Shown here piece after piece: positions 9,808 to 20,475 of a DNA stretch of 64,000 nt (positions within the stretch are counted from its first letter, which is position 1; each line of letters starts with the position of its first letter). The DNA is taken from positions 124,001-188,000 of the forward strand of contig NZ_LXHE01000002.1 in NCBI RefSeq assembly GCF_001656295.1. The letters are read 5' to 3'. The notes under the pieces are model-generated. The model did not search any database. It was given only the letters and a program-made list of their open reading frames with translations, and was not told the DNA's origin. The position numbers and the translations under genes are program-made. This stretch comes from Moraxella catarrhalis. GTDB taxonomy: Bacteria; Pseudomonadota; Gammaproteobacteria; Pseudomonadales; Moraxellaceae.

Positions 9808-10650
9808 ATGGATATTTTGCTAATTATCAAGGCGATCATAATGGGTGTGGTGGAAGGCATTGCTGAATTTTTGCCCATTTCAAGCACAGGGTATCTGATT
9901 TTGTCTGCAGATATCATGAATTTTTTAAGTGGTGAATTTCGCAATTTATTCATTGTATTTATTCAATTGGGTGCAATCTTGGCGGTCATTTATGATTACT
10001 GGGGTAGGCTTTGGGGTGCGTTCATGGGATTGGTGACAGGGCATTCATCAGATCTTACCAAGCCAAGACAGCTTGGCTTTTCTTTGATGATCGCAAGTTT
10101 GCCTGTGGTTGTGGTTGGTTTTACGATGGCGGATTTTATCACCAATGCACTGTTTCATCCTTTGGTGGTGGCGACCATGCTCATTTTAGGTGCATTGATT
10201 ATCATTTATGCTGAAAAAAACCCTCGTCCCATCCATGCACCAGAAGCTGAAAATATCAGCTTTAAAACAGCACTTGGTATTGGTCTGTGTCAGTGCTTGG
10301 CCTTGATTCCAGGGACGAGTCGTTCAGGCTCGACGATTATCGGAGCGCTACTATTAGGGACATCTCGCAAGGCGGCGACAGAGTTTTCTTTTTTCTTAGG
10401 CATTCCTGTAATTATTGGTGCTGCATTGCTTGATTTAATTAAGCATTTTGATGCAATACAAACCTTAGCTGATTGGCTGATCTTGCTGATTGGGACAGGA
10501 GTGTCTTTTGTTGTCGCACTTTTGTGCATTCGATTGATGGTGGCTTGGGTGAGTCAAAAAGACTTTATGATTTTTGCTTGGTTGCGAATTGCGACAGGTG
10601 TTTTGGTGTTGATTGCATTTTTTGGGTTTAATTATCAAATCCAAGCTTGA
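9808..10650 (+). CDS. uppP: UppP (BacA), undecaprenyl-diphosphatase
   Basis: Integral membrane enzyme that dephosphorylates undecaprenyl diphosphate to recycle the peptidoglycan lipid carrier and gives bacitracin resistance. Both family active-site blocks are present: VVEGIAEFLPISSTGYL near residue 12 and LIPGTSRSGSTIIGALL near residue 170. About eight hydrophobic helices; 280 residues, normal length. ATG 9808 has GAG eight bases upstream. The 150-base gap after tsaB contains an imperfect hairpin (AATAGCCA 9722-9729 / TGGCTATT 9750-9757) without a good T-run. Confidence 0.95.
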   Translation: MDILLIIKAIIMGVVEGIAEFLPISSTGYLILSADIMNFLSGEFRNLFIVFIQLGAILAVIYDYWGRLWGAFMGLVTGHSSDLTKPRQLGFSLMIASLPVVVVGFTMADFITNALFHPLVVATMLILGALIIIYAEKNPRPIHAPEAENISFKTALGIGLCQCLALIPGTSRSGSTIIGALLLGTSRKAATEFSFFLGIPVIIGAALLDLIKHFDAIQTLADWLILLIGTGVSFVVALLCIRLMVAWVSQKDFMIFAWLRIATGVLVLIAFFGFNYQIQA

Positions 10651-10692
10651 ATCATCCTTTTAAGTAATAAACTGACATTTTAGAGAGCGATT

Positions 10693-11508
10693 GTGCGATT
10701 ATCATTGATTTATGACAAGCCAAATACCGTAGTAGATGAGCTTTTGTCTATCTGTCAGGTGTATGATTTGCCACTTGATTGGGCGGTGCATCGGCACAAT
10801 AAGCTCAATGATAAGCAAATTTTACAGTTGAAACAAACTGGCGATACGCCCATCATTGCCATCTTAAAAAACACACCAACATTAATCAAAGTCGAAGATA
10901 AAACAATCATCAAATCTACACTAAATTGGTCAGCACTTCAGCATCGCATTGTGACAGCAGGGCGTAAATCAGAGCTGATTTTGCAGGCGTGTAAACTGCA
11001 AGCAGGCATGACGGCGCTAGACGGTACTGCAGGGTTTGGTCATGATGCACTAATTTTGGCAAGTAGTGGCGCTCATGTGACTTTGTGTGAGAGTAATCCT
11101 GTGATGGCATTACTGCTCTATTATGAATATCAGGCAATGGCCCAAGAGGCAAATTGGCAAGGACTTTTGGGTCGTATGGATATTATTTACAAAGATACCA
11201 GTGAGATGACAGGGGAATTTGACTGTGTGTATTTAGATCCGATGTTTCCCAAAGATAGCTATAAAGCCAAGGTAAATAAGCAAATGCAAGCGTTGCATGA
11301 ATTGGCAGCACCACCAACACAATCAGAAGCACACCAGATTTTTTGTCGGTCGATGAACATGATTAAACCAAATGGCAGACTGATTATCAAAAGACCAATC
11401 GGCGCACCATATTTTGTTCAACAACCACCAAATCACAGCATTCAAAACGACGCATTAAGATTTGATCGCTATGATAAAAACAGACATTCAGCCTTGCATC
11501 TGGGGTAA
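10693..11508 (+). CDS. rsmJ: RsmJ, 16S rRNA m2G1516 methyltransferase
   Basis: Class I SAM-dependent methyltransferase of the RsmJ/YhiQ (DUF548) family, which methylates G1516 of 16S rRNA. Family features: QHRIVTAGRKSELILQA, the SAM-binding strand LDGTAGFGHDALILAS, then YLDPMFPKDSYKAKV, the catalytic DPMFP block. GTG start behind GAGAG, 42 bases after uppP. 271 residues; the N-terminal 75 residues are the family's variable lead-in domain. Confidence 0.93.
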   Translation: MRLSLIYDKPNTVVDELLSICQVYDLPLDWAVHRHNKLNDKQILQLKQTGDTPIIAILKNTPTLIKVEDKTIIKSTLNWSALQHRIVTAGRKSELILQACKLQAGMTALDGTAGFGHDALILASSGAHVTLCESNPVMALLLYYEYQAMAQEANWQGLLGRMDIIYKDTSEMTGEFDCVYLDPMFPKDSYKAKVNKQMQALHELAAPPTQSEAHQIFCRSMNMIKPNGRLIIKRPIGAPYFVQQPPNHSIQNDALRFDRYDKNRHSALHLG

Positions 11509-11563
11509 TGGTCATTTATCAATAGGCTGGTCATGAAAACCTATTTATTTGGGAGAATTTAAA

Positions 11564-11827
11564 ATGGATGGCTGGATCATATGGGCATACCTTGCCTTAA
11601 ATGTTTTGATATTAATACAAAATTTCACACAAAAAACTCGCATCCGAAAACTTGAAGATGCGTTGTTTGTCTATAAAAAACAAGAATGGCTTGAGTACGC
11701 ACAATCGCAAGCAAATTTACCACAAGTCAAAGCCATCAAAGCTATTCGTGCCAAATTTCCAGAAATCAGCTTCAGGCAAGCCGTGCAGTTGTATGTTATG
11801 GTAAGCCCACCAAAGAATCACTCATGA
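11564..11827 (+). CDS. Small membrane-anchored protein of unknown function
   Basis: An 87-residue protein not recognised by family. One N-terminal transmembrane helix (about residues 3-21, [18 protein letters not shown]) is followed by a charged cytoplasmic helix. The tail [23 protein letters not shown] resembles, loosely, the helix-turn of the ribosomal L7/L12 C-terminal fold. ATG 11564 has GGGAGA seven bases upstream, better than a TTG at 11549. The stop overlaps the ubiA start as ATGA, so the two are translationally coupled and may act together at the membrane; that is inference. Confidence 0.7.
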   Translation: MDGWIIWAYLALNVLILIQNFTQKTRIRKLEDALFVYKKQEWLEYAQSQANLPQVKAIKAIRAKFPEISFRQAVQLYVMVSPPKNHS

Positions 11828-12738
11828 AAAATCTTAAGACCCACGCACCTATGACGGTTAACGAAAAGTTCATTGCATGGCTGCAACTGACACGCTTTGA
11901 TAAACCTGTTGGCACCGAGCTGTTATTACATCCCACGCTTTGGGCATTATTTTTGGTCTATGCAGGTAAAAATATATTACCAAATTTTTGGTATATTGTA
12001 ATTTTTGCTTTGGGAGCGATTTTGATGCGTGCCGCTGGCTGTGCGATCAATGATTTTGCTGATCGAAAGGTGGATGGGCAAGTCAAGCGTACCAATACAA
12101 GACCTTTGGCAGATGGTCGACTGTCACCAAAAACGGCAGTACTCACTTTTATCGGCTTATCATTATTGGCGGCGTGCTTGCTGTTTTTTTTACCTCAAGC
12201 AGTTTTTTATTGGTCTTTGGGTGCAGTATTATTGGCATTTATTTATCCGTTTATGAAGCGATTCACCAATATACCACAGTTGGTGTTGGCAGCGGCATTT
12301 GGCTGGGCAATTCCGATGGCATTTGTCGCTGTACAAGGCGTGCCTGATTTATGGACTTGGGTGCTATTTATTGCCTATATGTGCTGGACGGTTGCTTATG
12401 ATACTGAGTACGCCATGTGTGACCGAGATGACGATCTTAAAATTGGTGTAAAATCAACCGCCATACTCTTTGGTAGATACGATGTAAAAATCACCATGGG
12501 TTTGAACCTTATCTTTACGGTGCTGATGAGTGTTTCATTTTGGCATTATTTTGATAATTTACCCAAATGGCTGTGCATTATGACATTTATGCCTGTGCTT
12601 GCGATGTTTTTTCGGCAATATCAGCTTATCGCCAATCGTGAACGCTTAGCGTGCTTTACCGCCTTTAAAGAAAATGTTTGGGTGGGGCGGTATGTTTTGA
12701 CTATGACGGTGATTTTTTGTTTGATTTATTTTAGATAA
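11824..12738 (+). CDS. ubiA: UbiA, 4-hydroxybenzoate polyprenyltransferase
   Basis: Integral membrane prenyltransferase that attaches the polyprenyl tail to 4-hydroxybenzoate in ubiquinone synthesis. The two Asp-rich Mg-diphosphate motifs are visible: [10 protein letters not shown] near residue 77 and [12 protein letters not shown] near residue 196, with about eight membrane helices around them. 304 residues, slightly longer than E. coli (290) because of a hydrophilic N-terminal extension. ubiC, its usual partner, is not adjacent. Quinone supply ties it functionally to the respiratory genes downstream. Confidence 0.95.
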   Translation: MKNLKTHAPMTVNEKFIAWLQLTRFDKPVGTELLLHPTLWALFLVYAGKNILPNFWYIVIFALGAILMRAAGCAINDFADRKVDGQVKRTNTRPLADGRLSPKTAVLTFIGLSLLAACLLFFLPQAVFYWSLGAVLLAFIYPFMKRFTNIPQLVLAAAFGWAIPMAFVAVQGVPDLWTWVLFIAYMCWTVAYDTEYAMCDRDDDLKIGVKSTAILFGRYDVKITMGLNLIFTVLMSVSFWHYFDNLPKWLCIMTFMPVLAMFFRQYQLIANRERLACFTAFKENVWVGRYVLTMTVIFCLIYFR

Positions 12739-12820
12739 TCTTATCATGTTATAAATTTATAAAAATTGACTGTCTATTATTTTCTGTTATTTTAAAGAAA
12801 CTTTTTGGCATTTTGCTAAA

Positions 12821-12854
12821 TTGTCATCAAATTGTCATAAACCAAATTTATAAT
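12821..12854 (+). promoter_or_regulatory. Pho box and -10 element upstream of pit
   Basis: Two direct repeats TTGTCAT (12821-12827 and 12832-12838) are separated by CAAA, i.e. the 11-base periodicity of a PhoB Pho box. A perfect TATAAT (12849-12854) follows 10 bases after the second repeat, the spacing at which a Pho box replaces the -35. Predicted transcription start is about 12861. This is what a PhoB-activated promoter looks like; PhoB itself is not in the window. Confidence 0.8.
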
Positions 12855-12876
12855 TTGTACAGCTTAAGTAACTAAG

Positions 12877-12924
12877 CCACTGTATAAAAAACCTTGGAAA
12901 CTTAGGTTGTTTGAAGTGGTTTTT
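12877..12924 (+). promoter_or_regulatory. Stem-loop ending in a T-run in the pit leader
   Basis: Nested inverted repeats CCACT / AGTGG (12877-12881 and 12915-12919) and AACCT / AGGTT (12890-12894 and 12904-12908) are followed by TTTTT (12920-12924). The element lies between the predicted start of transcription and the pit start codon at 12945. It has the form of an attenuator or weak terminator. No known riboswitch class is recognised. Confidence 0.45.
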
Positions 12925-12944
12925 CATTTATCTTTGGTGAATTT

Positions 12945-14534
12945 ATGGTAAATTCTACAAAACAAGCCACGCCGATGGCAGTCAATCTATTTTTTGGTTT
13001 GCTATTGGCTGGAATGAGTATCTATTTTATCCAATGGGGCTTGGTCTACACAATGCATCAGCAGGTGCTATTGTTTATGATTGCAAGTTTCTTTGGTATT
13101 TTTATGGCATTCAACATTGGCGGTAACGATGTTGCCAACTCATTTGGCACATCCGTGGGTGCAGGTACGCTATCAGTCACTCAGGCGTTGGCAGTTGCGG
13201 CAATTTTTGAAGTATCAGGTGCCGTTTTGGCGGGTGCAGCGGTCACAGATACGATTCGTAGCGGCATTGTTGATATCGGTCAATTGGGCGTTTCCCCAAA
13301 TCAGTTTATTTACTTGATGCTTTCAGCACTCGTTGCAGCGGCATTTTGGCTATTGTTTGCAACGAAGCGTGGCCTACCAGTATCAACCACACATGCCATT
13401 ATTGGTGGTATTGTGGGCAGTTCAATCGTGCTTGGCATTAGTATCGGTGGGGTTGATTTTGCATTTTCAACTATCAAATGGTCAAAGATTCGTGATATTG
13501 CACTTTCTTGGGTGATATCACCTGTGTTAGGCGGGGCATTATCATATTTATTATACAGTATTATTAAAAAAAATATATTGGCATATAATGATAAAGCGGA
13601 ATTGGTCGTTAAGACCATTAAAGCCAAAAAAAAGGCACTTAAGCGTGAACAAAAAGAGTATTTTGAGACACTTGATGATAAAGAAAAGTTGCCATATACC
13701 AATGCGTTGCTGCGTGACCAAGAGGCTTTTAAAGACGGTGATTGTCAGCGTGATGATTTAGAAACCCAATATTACCGTGCCATTTTTGACCTTGAACGCC
13801 GCCGTGATAATCTTGATACACTAAAGGCTTTAAAGACATGGGTGCCACTCATTGCCGCTTTGGGTGCGGTGATTATGACAGCGATGGTTGTATTTAAGGG
13901 TTTGGCAAATACAGGTTTACAATTATCCATTCTCCAAGCTGGTTTGGTGATGGGTATGTTGGGTGCTTTGGTATGGTTGACCGCTTTTATTTATACCAAA
14001 ACCATTCGTGGTAAACATAAAGAAGCCTTAGGTAAAGCGACTTTTGTTATGTTCAGCTGGATGCAGGTATTTACAGCATGTGCCTTTGCTTTTAGCCATG
14101 GTTCCAACGATATTGCCAATGCAGTCGGTCCTTTTGTTGCCATTATGGATGTGATTAAAAATAACGCAGTTGAGGCTCAGGCAACGGTACCAGCACCTGT
14201 CATGCTAACCTTTGGCGTTTCACTGATTGTAGGTTTATGGTTTATTGGTAAAGAGGTTATTCAAACAGTTGGCACAAACCTTACCGAAATGCATCCAGCT
14301 TCAGGTTTTTCAGCAGAGCTTGCAGCGGCTGCAGTTGTCATGGGTGCTTCTAGCTTAGGCATTCCTGTTTCAAGTACGCACATTTTGGTGGGTGCTGTGC
14401 TTGGTATTGGTTTGGTGAATAAAAATACCAATTGGCGTTTGATGAAACCTATTGGTTTGGCTTGGGTCATTACCTTGCCAGCAGCAGCAACCATCAGTGC
14501 CATCTCGTTCTTATTGCTCACCTATTTTCTTTGA
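12945..14534 (+). CDS. pit: Inorganic phosphate transporter, PiT family
   Basis: Low-affinity metal-phosphate:proton symporter of the PiT family (529 residues; E. coli PitA has 499). The duplicated PiT signature is visible as GGNDVANSFGTSVGAGTLS near residue 59 and HGSNDIANAVGPFVA near 385. About ten to twelve membrane helices, split by a highly charged cytoplasmic loop of roughly 70 residues (about 215-285) rich in Lys, Glu and Asp. The upstream Pho box predicts induction on phosphate starvation, unusual for a PitA-like low-affinity carrier in E. coli but seen in bacteria that rely on Pit. It is monocistronic, with a strong terminator. Confidence 0.94.
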   Translation: MVNSTKQATPMAVNLFFGLLLAGMSIYFIQWGLVYTMHQQVLLFMIASFFGIFMAFNIGGNDVANSFGTSVGAGTLSVTQALAVAAIFEVSGAVLAGAAVTDTIRSGIVDIGQLGVSPNQFIYLMLSALVAAAFWLLFATKRGLPVSTTHAIIGGIVGSSIVLGISIGGVDFAFSTIKWSKIRDIALSWVISPVLGGALSYLLYSIIKKNILAYNDKAELVVKTIKAKKKALKREQKEYFETLDDKEKLPYTNALLRDQEAFKDGDCQRDDLETQYYRAIFDLERRRDNLDTLKALKTWVPLIAALGAVIMTAMVVFKGLANTGLQLSILQAGLVMGMLGALVWLTAFIYTKTIRGKHKEALGKATFVMFSWMQVFTACAFAFSHGSNDIANAVGPFVAIMDVIKNNAVEAQATVPAPVMLTFGVSLIVGLWFIGKEVIQTVGTNLTEMHPASGFSAELAAAAVVMGASSLGIPVSSTHILVGAVLGIGLVNKNTNWRLMKPIGLAWVITLPAAATISAISFLLLTYFL

Positions 14535-14587
14535 TTGACAGCACAAAATGGTTATTTTGTAGGCTTGTGTTAATCTTAAGCCGCTAA

Positions 14588-14626
14588 ATCCCTTTGGATC
14601 TGATATTCAAAGGGATAATTTTTTTT
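14588..14626 (+). terminator. Intrinsic terminator of pit
   Basis: ATCCCTTTG / CAAAGGGAT stem with an 11-base loop, then AA and a run of eight T. Confidence 0.88.
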
Positions 14627-14909
14627 AATTTTTATGATTTAATTTTTATGATAAATTCAAATGTACATATATAAAATAATAATAATATACTTTAATAAAA
14701 ATTAAATAAATTAACTCTAAAAATAGATAAAGACAATCGTTAAAAGGGTTGATATTGACAATATTTGCCCTTAAATTGTTGCTTGGTTTTTCTTAATTGT
14801 TTAATTTCTAGATTTGTCATTTTTGTCATTAAGTCTTACAAATGATCGTTTATCGTATCAATGAATTGCATTATAATTCAATTAATTATCAATAGCTTTG
14901 GAGAAAATA
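14627..14909 (+). promoter_or_regulatory. AT-rich gap with likely pirin promoter
   Basis: No gene is seen in the 375 bases between pit and the pirin gene. The stretch is very AT-rich. A TATAAT at 14872-14877 with a weak TTTATC 17 bases upstream (14849-14854) is the best promoter candidate. GAATT / AATTC arms (about 14863-14879) overlap the -10 and could be an operator. Confidence 0.4.
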
Positions 14910-15644
14910 ATGAAAACCGTCTTTCATGCCGCTGATTCTCGTGGCGATGCCGAACATGGTTGGCTAAAAAGCCGTCATACCTTTAGCTTTGCAGAGTATT
15001 ATGATCCACAGCGTATGGGCTTTGGTGTGCTTCGTGTCATTAATGATGATTGTGTTCAAGGCGGAATGGGCTTTGGCAGACATCCGCATCAAGATATGGA
15101 AATTATTTCACTGCCTTTGAGTGGTGATTTGGCACACAAAGACAGCATGGGTAATGGCAGTATCATTAAAAATGGTGATATCCAAGTTATGTCTGCTGGT
15201 ACGGGCATTACTCACAGCGAAATGAATGCTAACGCTGATAAGCCAGTGAAGTTTTTACAAATTTGGGTCTTAACTCGTAAAAATGGCATAAAACCACGCT
15301 ATCAACAAGTCACCATTGCCGATCAAGCCAAGCCAAATGATTTTCAACAAATTTTATCGCCAAATGCAGATGATGATGGGGTATGGATTCATCAAGATGC
15401 TTGGTTTTCATTAGCCAACTTTGATAAAGATACCAGTCGCTACTATCAAATCAAAAAGTCAGACAATGGGGTTTATGTATTTGTGATCAAAGGCGGTGCA
15501 AACATTAATGGTCAGCAACTTGGCGAGCGTGATGGTTTGGGTATTTGGGATGTGGATGGTTTTGAATTGACTGCGACCAGCGACGCCCAAATCTTATTGA
15601 TGGATGTGCCAATGGATATTGCAACCAATACCAATCAGCCTTAA
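14910..15644 (+). CDS. Pirin family bicupin protein
   Basis: A 244-residue cytoplasmic protein of the pirin (YhhW-like) family, iron-binding bicupins, some with quercetinase activity. The N-terminal cupin has the metal ligands in FGRHPHQDMEIISLPLSG (two His and Glu) and, further on, THSEMNA. The C-terminal half is a second, degenerate cupin. ATG 14910 has TGGAGAA eight bases upstream; a TTG start 12 bases earlier is unlikely. The natural substrate is unknown. No partner gene is adjacent. Confidence 0.88.
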   Translation: MKTVFHAADSRGDAEHGWLKSRHTFSFAEYYDPQRMGFGVLRVINDDCVQGGMGFGRHPHQDMEIISLPLSGDLAHKDSMGNGSIIKNGDIQVMSAGTGITHSEMNANADKPVKFLQIWVLTRKNGIKPRYQQVTIADQAKPNDFQQILSPNADDDGVWIHQDAWFSLANFDKDTSRYYQIKKSDNGVYVFVIKGGANINGQQLGERDGLGIWDVDGFELTATSDAQILLMDVPMDIATNTNQP

Positions 15645-15721
15645 TTCATTTATTCATTAAGGTAAGGTCTTATTGATGCCGTTGGTATGATTATGATTGT
15701 TGTCAAATAAAAATTAAGCAT

Positions 15722-15756
15722 AAAAAACACGCCCAGTAATTTACTGAGCGCGTTTT
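15722..15756 (-). terminator. Intrinsic terminator downstream of tRNA-Glu
   Basis: AAAACACGCCCAGTA (15724-15738) pairs with TACTGAGCGCGTTTT (15742-15756) apart from two mismatched or wobble positions. On the minus strand it is followed by a six-T run. Confidence 0.8.
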
Positions 15757-15763
15757 AGAATAG

Positions 15764-15839
15764 TGGCATCCCATAGGGGATTCGAACCCCTGTTACCGCC
15801 GTGAAAGGGCGGTGTCCTAGGCCTCTAGACGAATGGGAC
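15764..15839 (-). tRNA. tRNA-Glu (anticodon TTC)
   Basis: 76-base cloverleaf including an encoded CCA. The anticodon loop CTTTCAC in the stem CCGCC/GGCGG gives TTC. Acceptor GTCCCAT/ATGGGAT with a G-U pair at 1:72, T-loop GTTCGAATCC. It differs from E. coli tRNA-Glu at only a few positions. Confidence 0.97.
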
Positions 15840-16001
15840 ACAGTGTGCAAAGCTCAAACCTTTGCTGAATTTCGGCGCTTTCACCGTTGATCCGAAATTG
15901 GTTGCAATTATATCATGATATTTTTGGTCGTCAAGCGTTTTATGTCAAAATTTTGACAAAAACTGCTAAGTAATTGATTTTTAATAAAATAATTTGGTCT
16001 G

Positions 16002-16490
16002 CTAGTCTTTAAAGTTATTAAATTGTAAAGGCACACCAAATGTCTTTTCTTTTAAAAAAGCCATAGCAAGTTGCAGATTATCTTTTTTCTTATCACTGAT
16101 TCTAATTTTATCGCCTTGGATGCTGGCAGATACTTTTAAATCAGATTCTTTGAGTGTTTTTGAGATTTTTTTGGCAGTATCGCTGTCTAAGCCATCTTTT
16201 AGATGGATGATTTGCTTGGTTTGTTTCCCTGATTGGCTTTTGTCTTGTGGGTCAAGTGATTGTAAATCAACGCCTCGTTTAATCAATTGTTTTTCAAAAA
16301 TCGCATACACATTATCTGATTGTAATTCATTATCAGTGGTAATGGTAACTGTTTTGGCTTTTTCATTCAGTTGAATACTGATATCGCTGCCTTTAAAATC
16401 AAAGCGGTTGGCAACCTCTTTTTCAGTATTTTGAACTGCGTGCTTAACCTCAAAAACTTGTAATTCTGAAACCACATCAAAAGATGGCAT
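16002..16490 (-). CDS. YajQ family nucleotide-binding protein
   Basis: 162-residue YajQ/DUF520 protein, two ferredoxin-like domains; in Xanthomonas a homologue (XC_3703) binds cyclic di-GMP. Characteristic start MPSFDVVSELQVFEVKHAVQN, then EVANRFDFKGSD and the C-terminal QGDKIRISDKKKDNLQLA. Normal length and intact. It is transcribed alone downstream of rnt, 48 bases away and possibly in the same message. Whether it binds c-di-GMP here is unknown; no c-di-GMP enzymes are in the window. Confidence 0.92.
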   Translation of the reverse strand: MPSFDVVSELQVFEVKHAVQNTEKEVANRFDFKGSDISIQLNEKAKTVTITTDNELQSDNVYAIFEKQLIKRGVDLQSLDPQDKSQSGKQTKQIIHLKDGLDSDTAKKISKTLKESDLKVSASIQGDKIRISDKKKDNLQLAMAFLKEKTFGVPLQFNNFKD

Positions 16491-16538
16491 GATAATTCTC
16501 CTTATAATTGGTTTTAAGTAATTTTTTAAATTTATCCA

Positions 16539-17237
16539 TCAAGTCAGTGATGGCGTCTGATGAGAGCTGGTTGGCGTGTCATCTTGGGTTAAATTGGCAT
16601 GATTGGTTGATAAAAGTGTATTTTGATTGACAATATGGCAAAACAGTTCAGCAGTTTTTTGGGCATCGTATAGTGCTGAATGTGCATGTTGATTATCAAA
16701 TTCAAGCCCAGCAATCACACAAGTTTTTGCCAAAACGGTATGACCATAAGCCAATGCAGCAAAACTCACCGTATCTAATACGCTAAACGCATGAAAGGGC
16801 GAATGGTTTTTGCTATTGGTTCGTGCAATGGCAGCATTTAAAAATCCCAAATCAAAATGTGCATTATGCCCAACCAAAATACACTGACGGCAACCATGTT
16901 CTTTTTTGATGGCTTTTAATGCTTTAAAAATACGACGCAAGGCAGTTTTTTCATCTTCGCTGATGGCTTTTCTAAAGGGGCTATCAGGATTAATGCCAGT
17001 GAATTTTAGAGCAGCTGGCTCAAGATTAGCACCCTCAAATGGCTCAATGTGTGCATTTAATGGCTCACCTTGATAAAGATTCCCATCATTATCCATCAAA
17101 ATCGGCACGCAAGCGATTTCAAGCAATGCATCGGTGGCAGCATTAAATCCAGCGGTCTCTACATCAACCACCACAGGCAAAAATCCACGAAATCGTTCAG
17201 CGATGAGAGTTTTTGTTGGTTTGACTGTCTTGCTCAT
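16539..17237 (-). CDS. rnt: Ribonuclease T
   Basis: DEDDh 3'-5' exoribonuclease that trims the 3' ends of tRNAs and other stable RNAs. Exo motifs: [20 protein letters not shown] (Exo I), [14 protein letters not shown] (Exo II), [15 protein letters not shown] (Exo III, with His and Asp). The start is ATG 17237, which overlaps the pyrC stop as ATGA, so it is translationally coupled to pyrC; upstream alternative starts would run into pyrC. 232 residues, with a Thr/Ser-rich tail beyond the E. coli length (215). Confidence 0.94.
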   Translation of the reverse strand: MSKTVKPTKTLIAERFRGFLPVVVDVETAGFNAATDALLEIACVPILMDNDGNLYQGEPLNAHIEPFEGANLEPAALKFTGINPDSPFRKAISEDEKTALRRIFKALKAIKKEHGCRQCILVGHNAHFDLGFLNAAIARTNSKNHSPFHAFSVLDTVSFAALAYGHTVLAKTCVIAGLEFDNQHAHSALYDAQKTAELFCHIVNQNTLLSTNHANLTQDDTPTSSHQTPSLT

Positions 17238-18298
17238 ATGCCAACCACTTGCCAAGGTAAAACCTCACCTGCCAACAACGGTGTCAGCGTCTTATCACCC
17301 AAATAATCAAAGCTGTCAGGTACGGTCTGCGGCTCTTTGATGAGTGTGATTTGGGTGGTATTGACTGGCAATCCATAAAAATCAGCGCCATATCGGCTGG
17401 CAAAGTTTTCAAGTTTATCAAGTGCATTGACACTTTCAAATGCCATGGCATAGAGCGGTAGAGCGTGCAAGGCACTATAACAACCTGCACAACCACACGA
17501 TGATTCTTTTGTGTGTGTGGCATGAGGGGCGGAATCTGTCCCTAAGAAAAACTTAGGATTGCCACTAGTTGCCACTTCAAGCAAACGCTTTTGGTGTGCA
17601 GCACGCTTTAAAATGGGCAAACAATAATAGTGCGGCTTAATACCGCCAACCAACAGATGATTGCGATTAAATAAAAGATGCTGTGGGGTAATTGTCGCTG
17701 CGATGTGATTGCCTTGAGCAAGACAAAAATCCGCTGCATCGGCGGTAGTGATATGCTCCATGACAATTTTTAAATTAGGGAATTGTGTGATAATTTTATT
17801 TAGCACATCATCTAAAAATCGTTTTTCACGATCAAAGATATCAATCTCACTGTGAGTCACTTCACCATGTACCAATAGCGGCATACCATGTTTTTGCATG
17901 GCCTCAAATACCAAGCTGCGTGCCAAAATATCAGTTACACCATCAGCTGAATTGGTGGTTGCTCCAGCAGGATACAGCTTAACTGCCGATACAATGCCTG
18001 TTTGTGCGGCATCGTCAATATCTTTGGCGGTGGTTTGATCGGTCAAATAAAGCACCATGCGTGGATCGAAACTATCTTTACGAGTGGCTGGTAGATCACT
18101 GTCTTTTAATGCCTTTAAGATGCGTTCACGATAAGCGATGGCTTGATTGGCAGTTTTAACAGGTGGCACTAAATTAGGCATACAAATCACACGGTTAAAA
18201 CTGGTTGCCGCATGCCGAACGGTGGTCGCCAGAGCCTCACCATCACGCAGATGGATATGCCAATCATCTGGCTGAATGAGAGTAAGAATAGTGGTCAT
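17234..18298 (-). CDS. pyrC: Dihydroorotase
   Basis: Zn enzyme of pyrimidine synthesis interconverting carbamoyl-aspartate and dihydroorotate (class II, PyrC type, 354 residues). Metal ligands appear in [13 protein letters not shown] near residue 12. The carbamylated lysine lies in [13 protein letters not shown] near 105. Further on are [15 protein letters not shown] and the catalytic Asp in [16 protein letters not shown] cluster near residue 270 follows the catalytic loop. First gene of a pyrC-rnt pair. Confidence 0.96.
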   Translation of the reverse strand: MTTILTLIQPDDWHIHLRDGEALATTVRHAATSFNRVICMPNLVPPVKTANQAIAYRERILKALKDSDLPATRKDSFDPRMVLYLTDQTTAKDIDDAAQTGIVSAVKLYPAGATTNSADGVTDILARSLVFEAMQKHGMPLLVHGEVTHSEIDIFDREKRFLDDVLNKIITQFPNLKIVMEHITTADAADFCLAQGNHIAATITPQHLLFNRNHLLVGGIKPHYYCLPILKRAAHQKRLLEVATSGNPKFFLGTDSAPHATHTKESSCGCAGCYSALHALPLYAMAFESVNALDKLENFASRYGADFYGLPVNTTQITLIKEPQTVPDSFDYLGDKTLTPLLAGEVLPWQVVGI

Positions 18299-18439
18299 AA
18301 TCGGCTCACTTGGCTGAGTGTCTATTGAGTAACGATTGATAAATTATACAATATTTCTCAATGAAATGGCTAAAATCAATATCTTGCCATTATTCTAGCA
18401 TGGGGCGGTTTTGTCAAGTTTTAAATTTGATACATAAAC

Positions 18440-18472
18440 AAAAAAGTCGCTTGCTGAAATTTTGCAAGCGAC
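18440..18472 (-). terminator. Intrinsic terminator after the small membrane protein
   Basis: GTCGCTTGC / GCAAGCGAC perfect stem (18446-18472), followed on the minus strand by six T. Confidence 0.88.
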
Positions 18473-18492
18473 CATGTAAATGAAGCATTAAT

Positions 18493-18798
18493 TTAGCGAA
18501 AGTCGGGATCTTCATTCTTGGCATATTCAATAAAAGAAAGATGTTCATTAATCATTTTATTTGAATAAATGTAACAAAGTATGCTGAGTGCCAATCCAGC
18601 AATGCCAGGAAAGAGACCAATAATTGTAACAATCAACAGAATTGACACAACAATACCGAAAATACCTATATATTTAAATAGCTTAAAGATATTAATTGCT
18701 TTTTGATTGCCGTAAATAAAAGTTTCCAAATCGGTCACAAAACCCATGGTTTTAGCCTGATTCTTTACAATTTTGTATTTGGCACTATTAAAAGCCAT
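18493..18798 (-). CDS. Small two-helix membrane protein, unknown function
   Basis: 101 residues, not recognised. A hydrophilic N-terminus of about 35 residues is followed by two adjacent hydrophobic segments (about residues 40-85, IGIFGIVVSILLIVTIIGLF and LALSILCYIYS) and a charged tail. ATG 18798 has GGAG ten bases upstream; a TTG 12 bases earlier has nothing to recommend it. It sits alone between argG and pyrC with its own terminator. The topology resembles small helical-hairpin proteins of the inner membrane; no function can be assigned. Confidence 0.65.
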   Translation of the reverse strand: MAFNSAKYKIVKNQAKTMGFVTDLETFIYGNQKAINIFKLFKYIGIFGIVVSILLIVTIIGLFPGIAGLALSILCYIYSNKMINEHLSFIEYAKNEDPDFR

Positions 18799-18872
18799 TG
18801 AGTACTCCAAATATTATTAAATATCAATTTAAATTAAAATTCTATAGCAAAAAAACAATGTCAAGTAATTTG

Positions 18873-18907
18873 AAAAAAATTCCCAACCGTAGAACGATTG
18901 GGAATTT
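18873..18907 (-). terminator. Intrinsic terminator of argG
   Basis: AAATTCCCAA / TTGGGAATTT stem (18877-18907), with the minus-strand T-run at 18873-18879. Confidence 0.88.
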
Positions 18908-18928
18908 GATGGTTTTAGAGAAACTGGC

Positions 18929-20287
<1,359 letters not shown>

Positions 20288-20475
20288 TTATGACTAAATA
20301 AAATGAACTTATCAAGAAATTATAACATTTTTTATGCTTAATGGATATTAAACCTAAGATAATTCGTCTTTTGTGATAAAAATAAGAATTTCATAACACT
20401 TTAGTATGCCAAATATGCGATGCTTTTGTTATACTATCATTTTAAAAAATGATGGCTATTATTTAGGAATTAATA

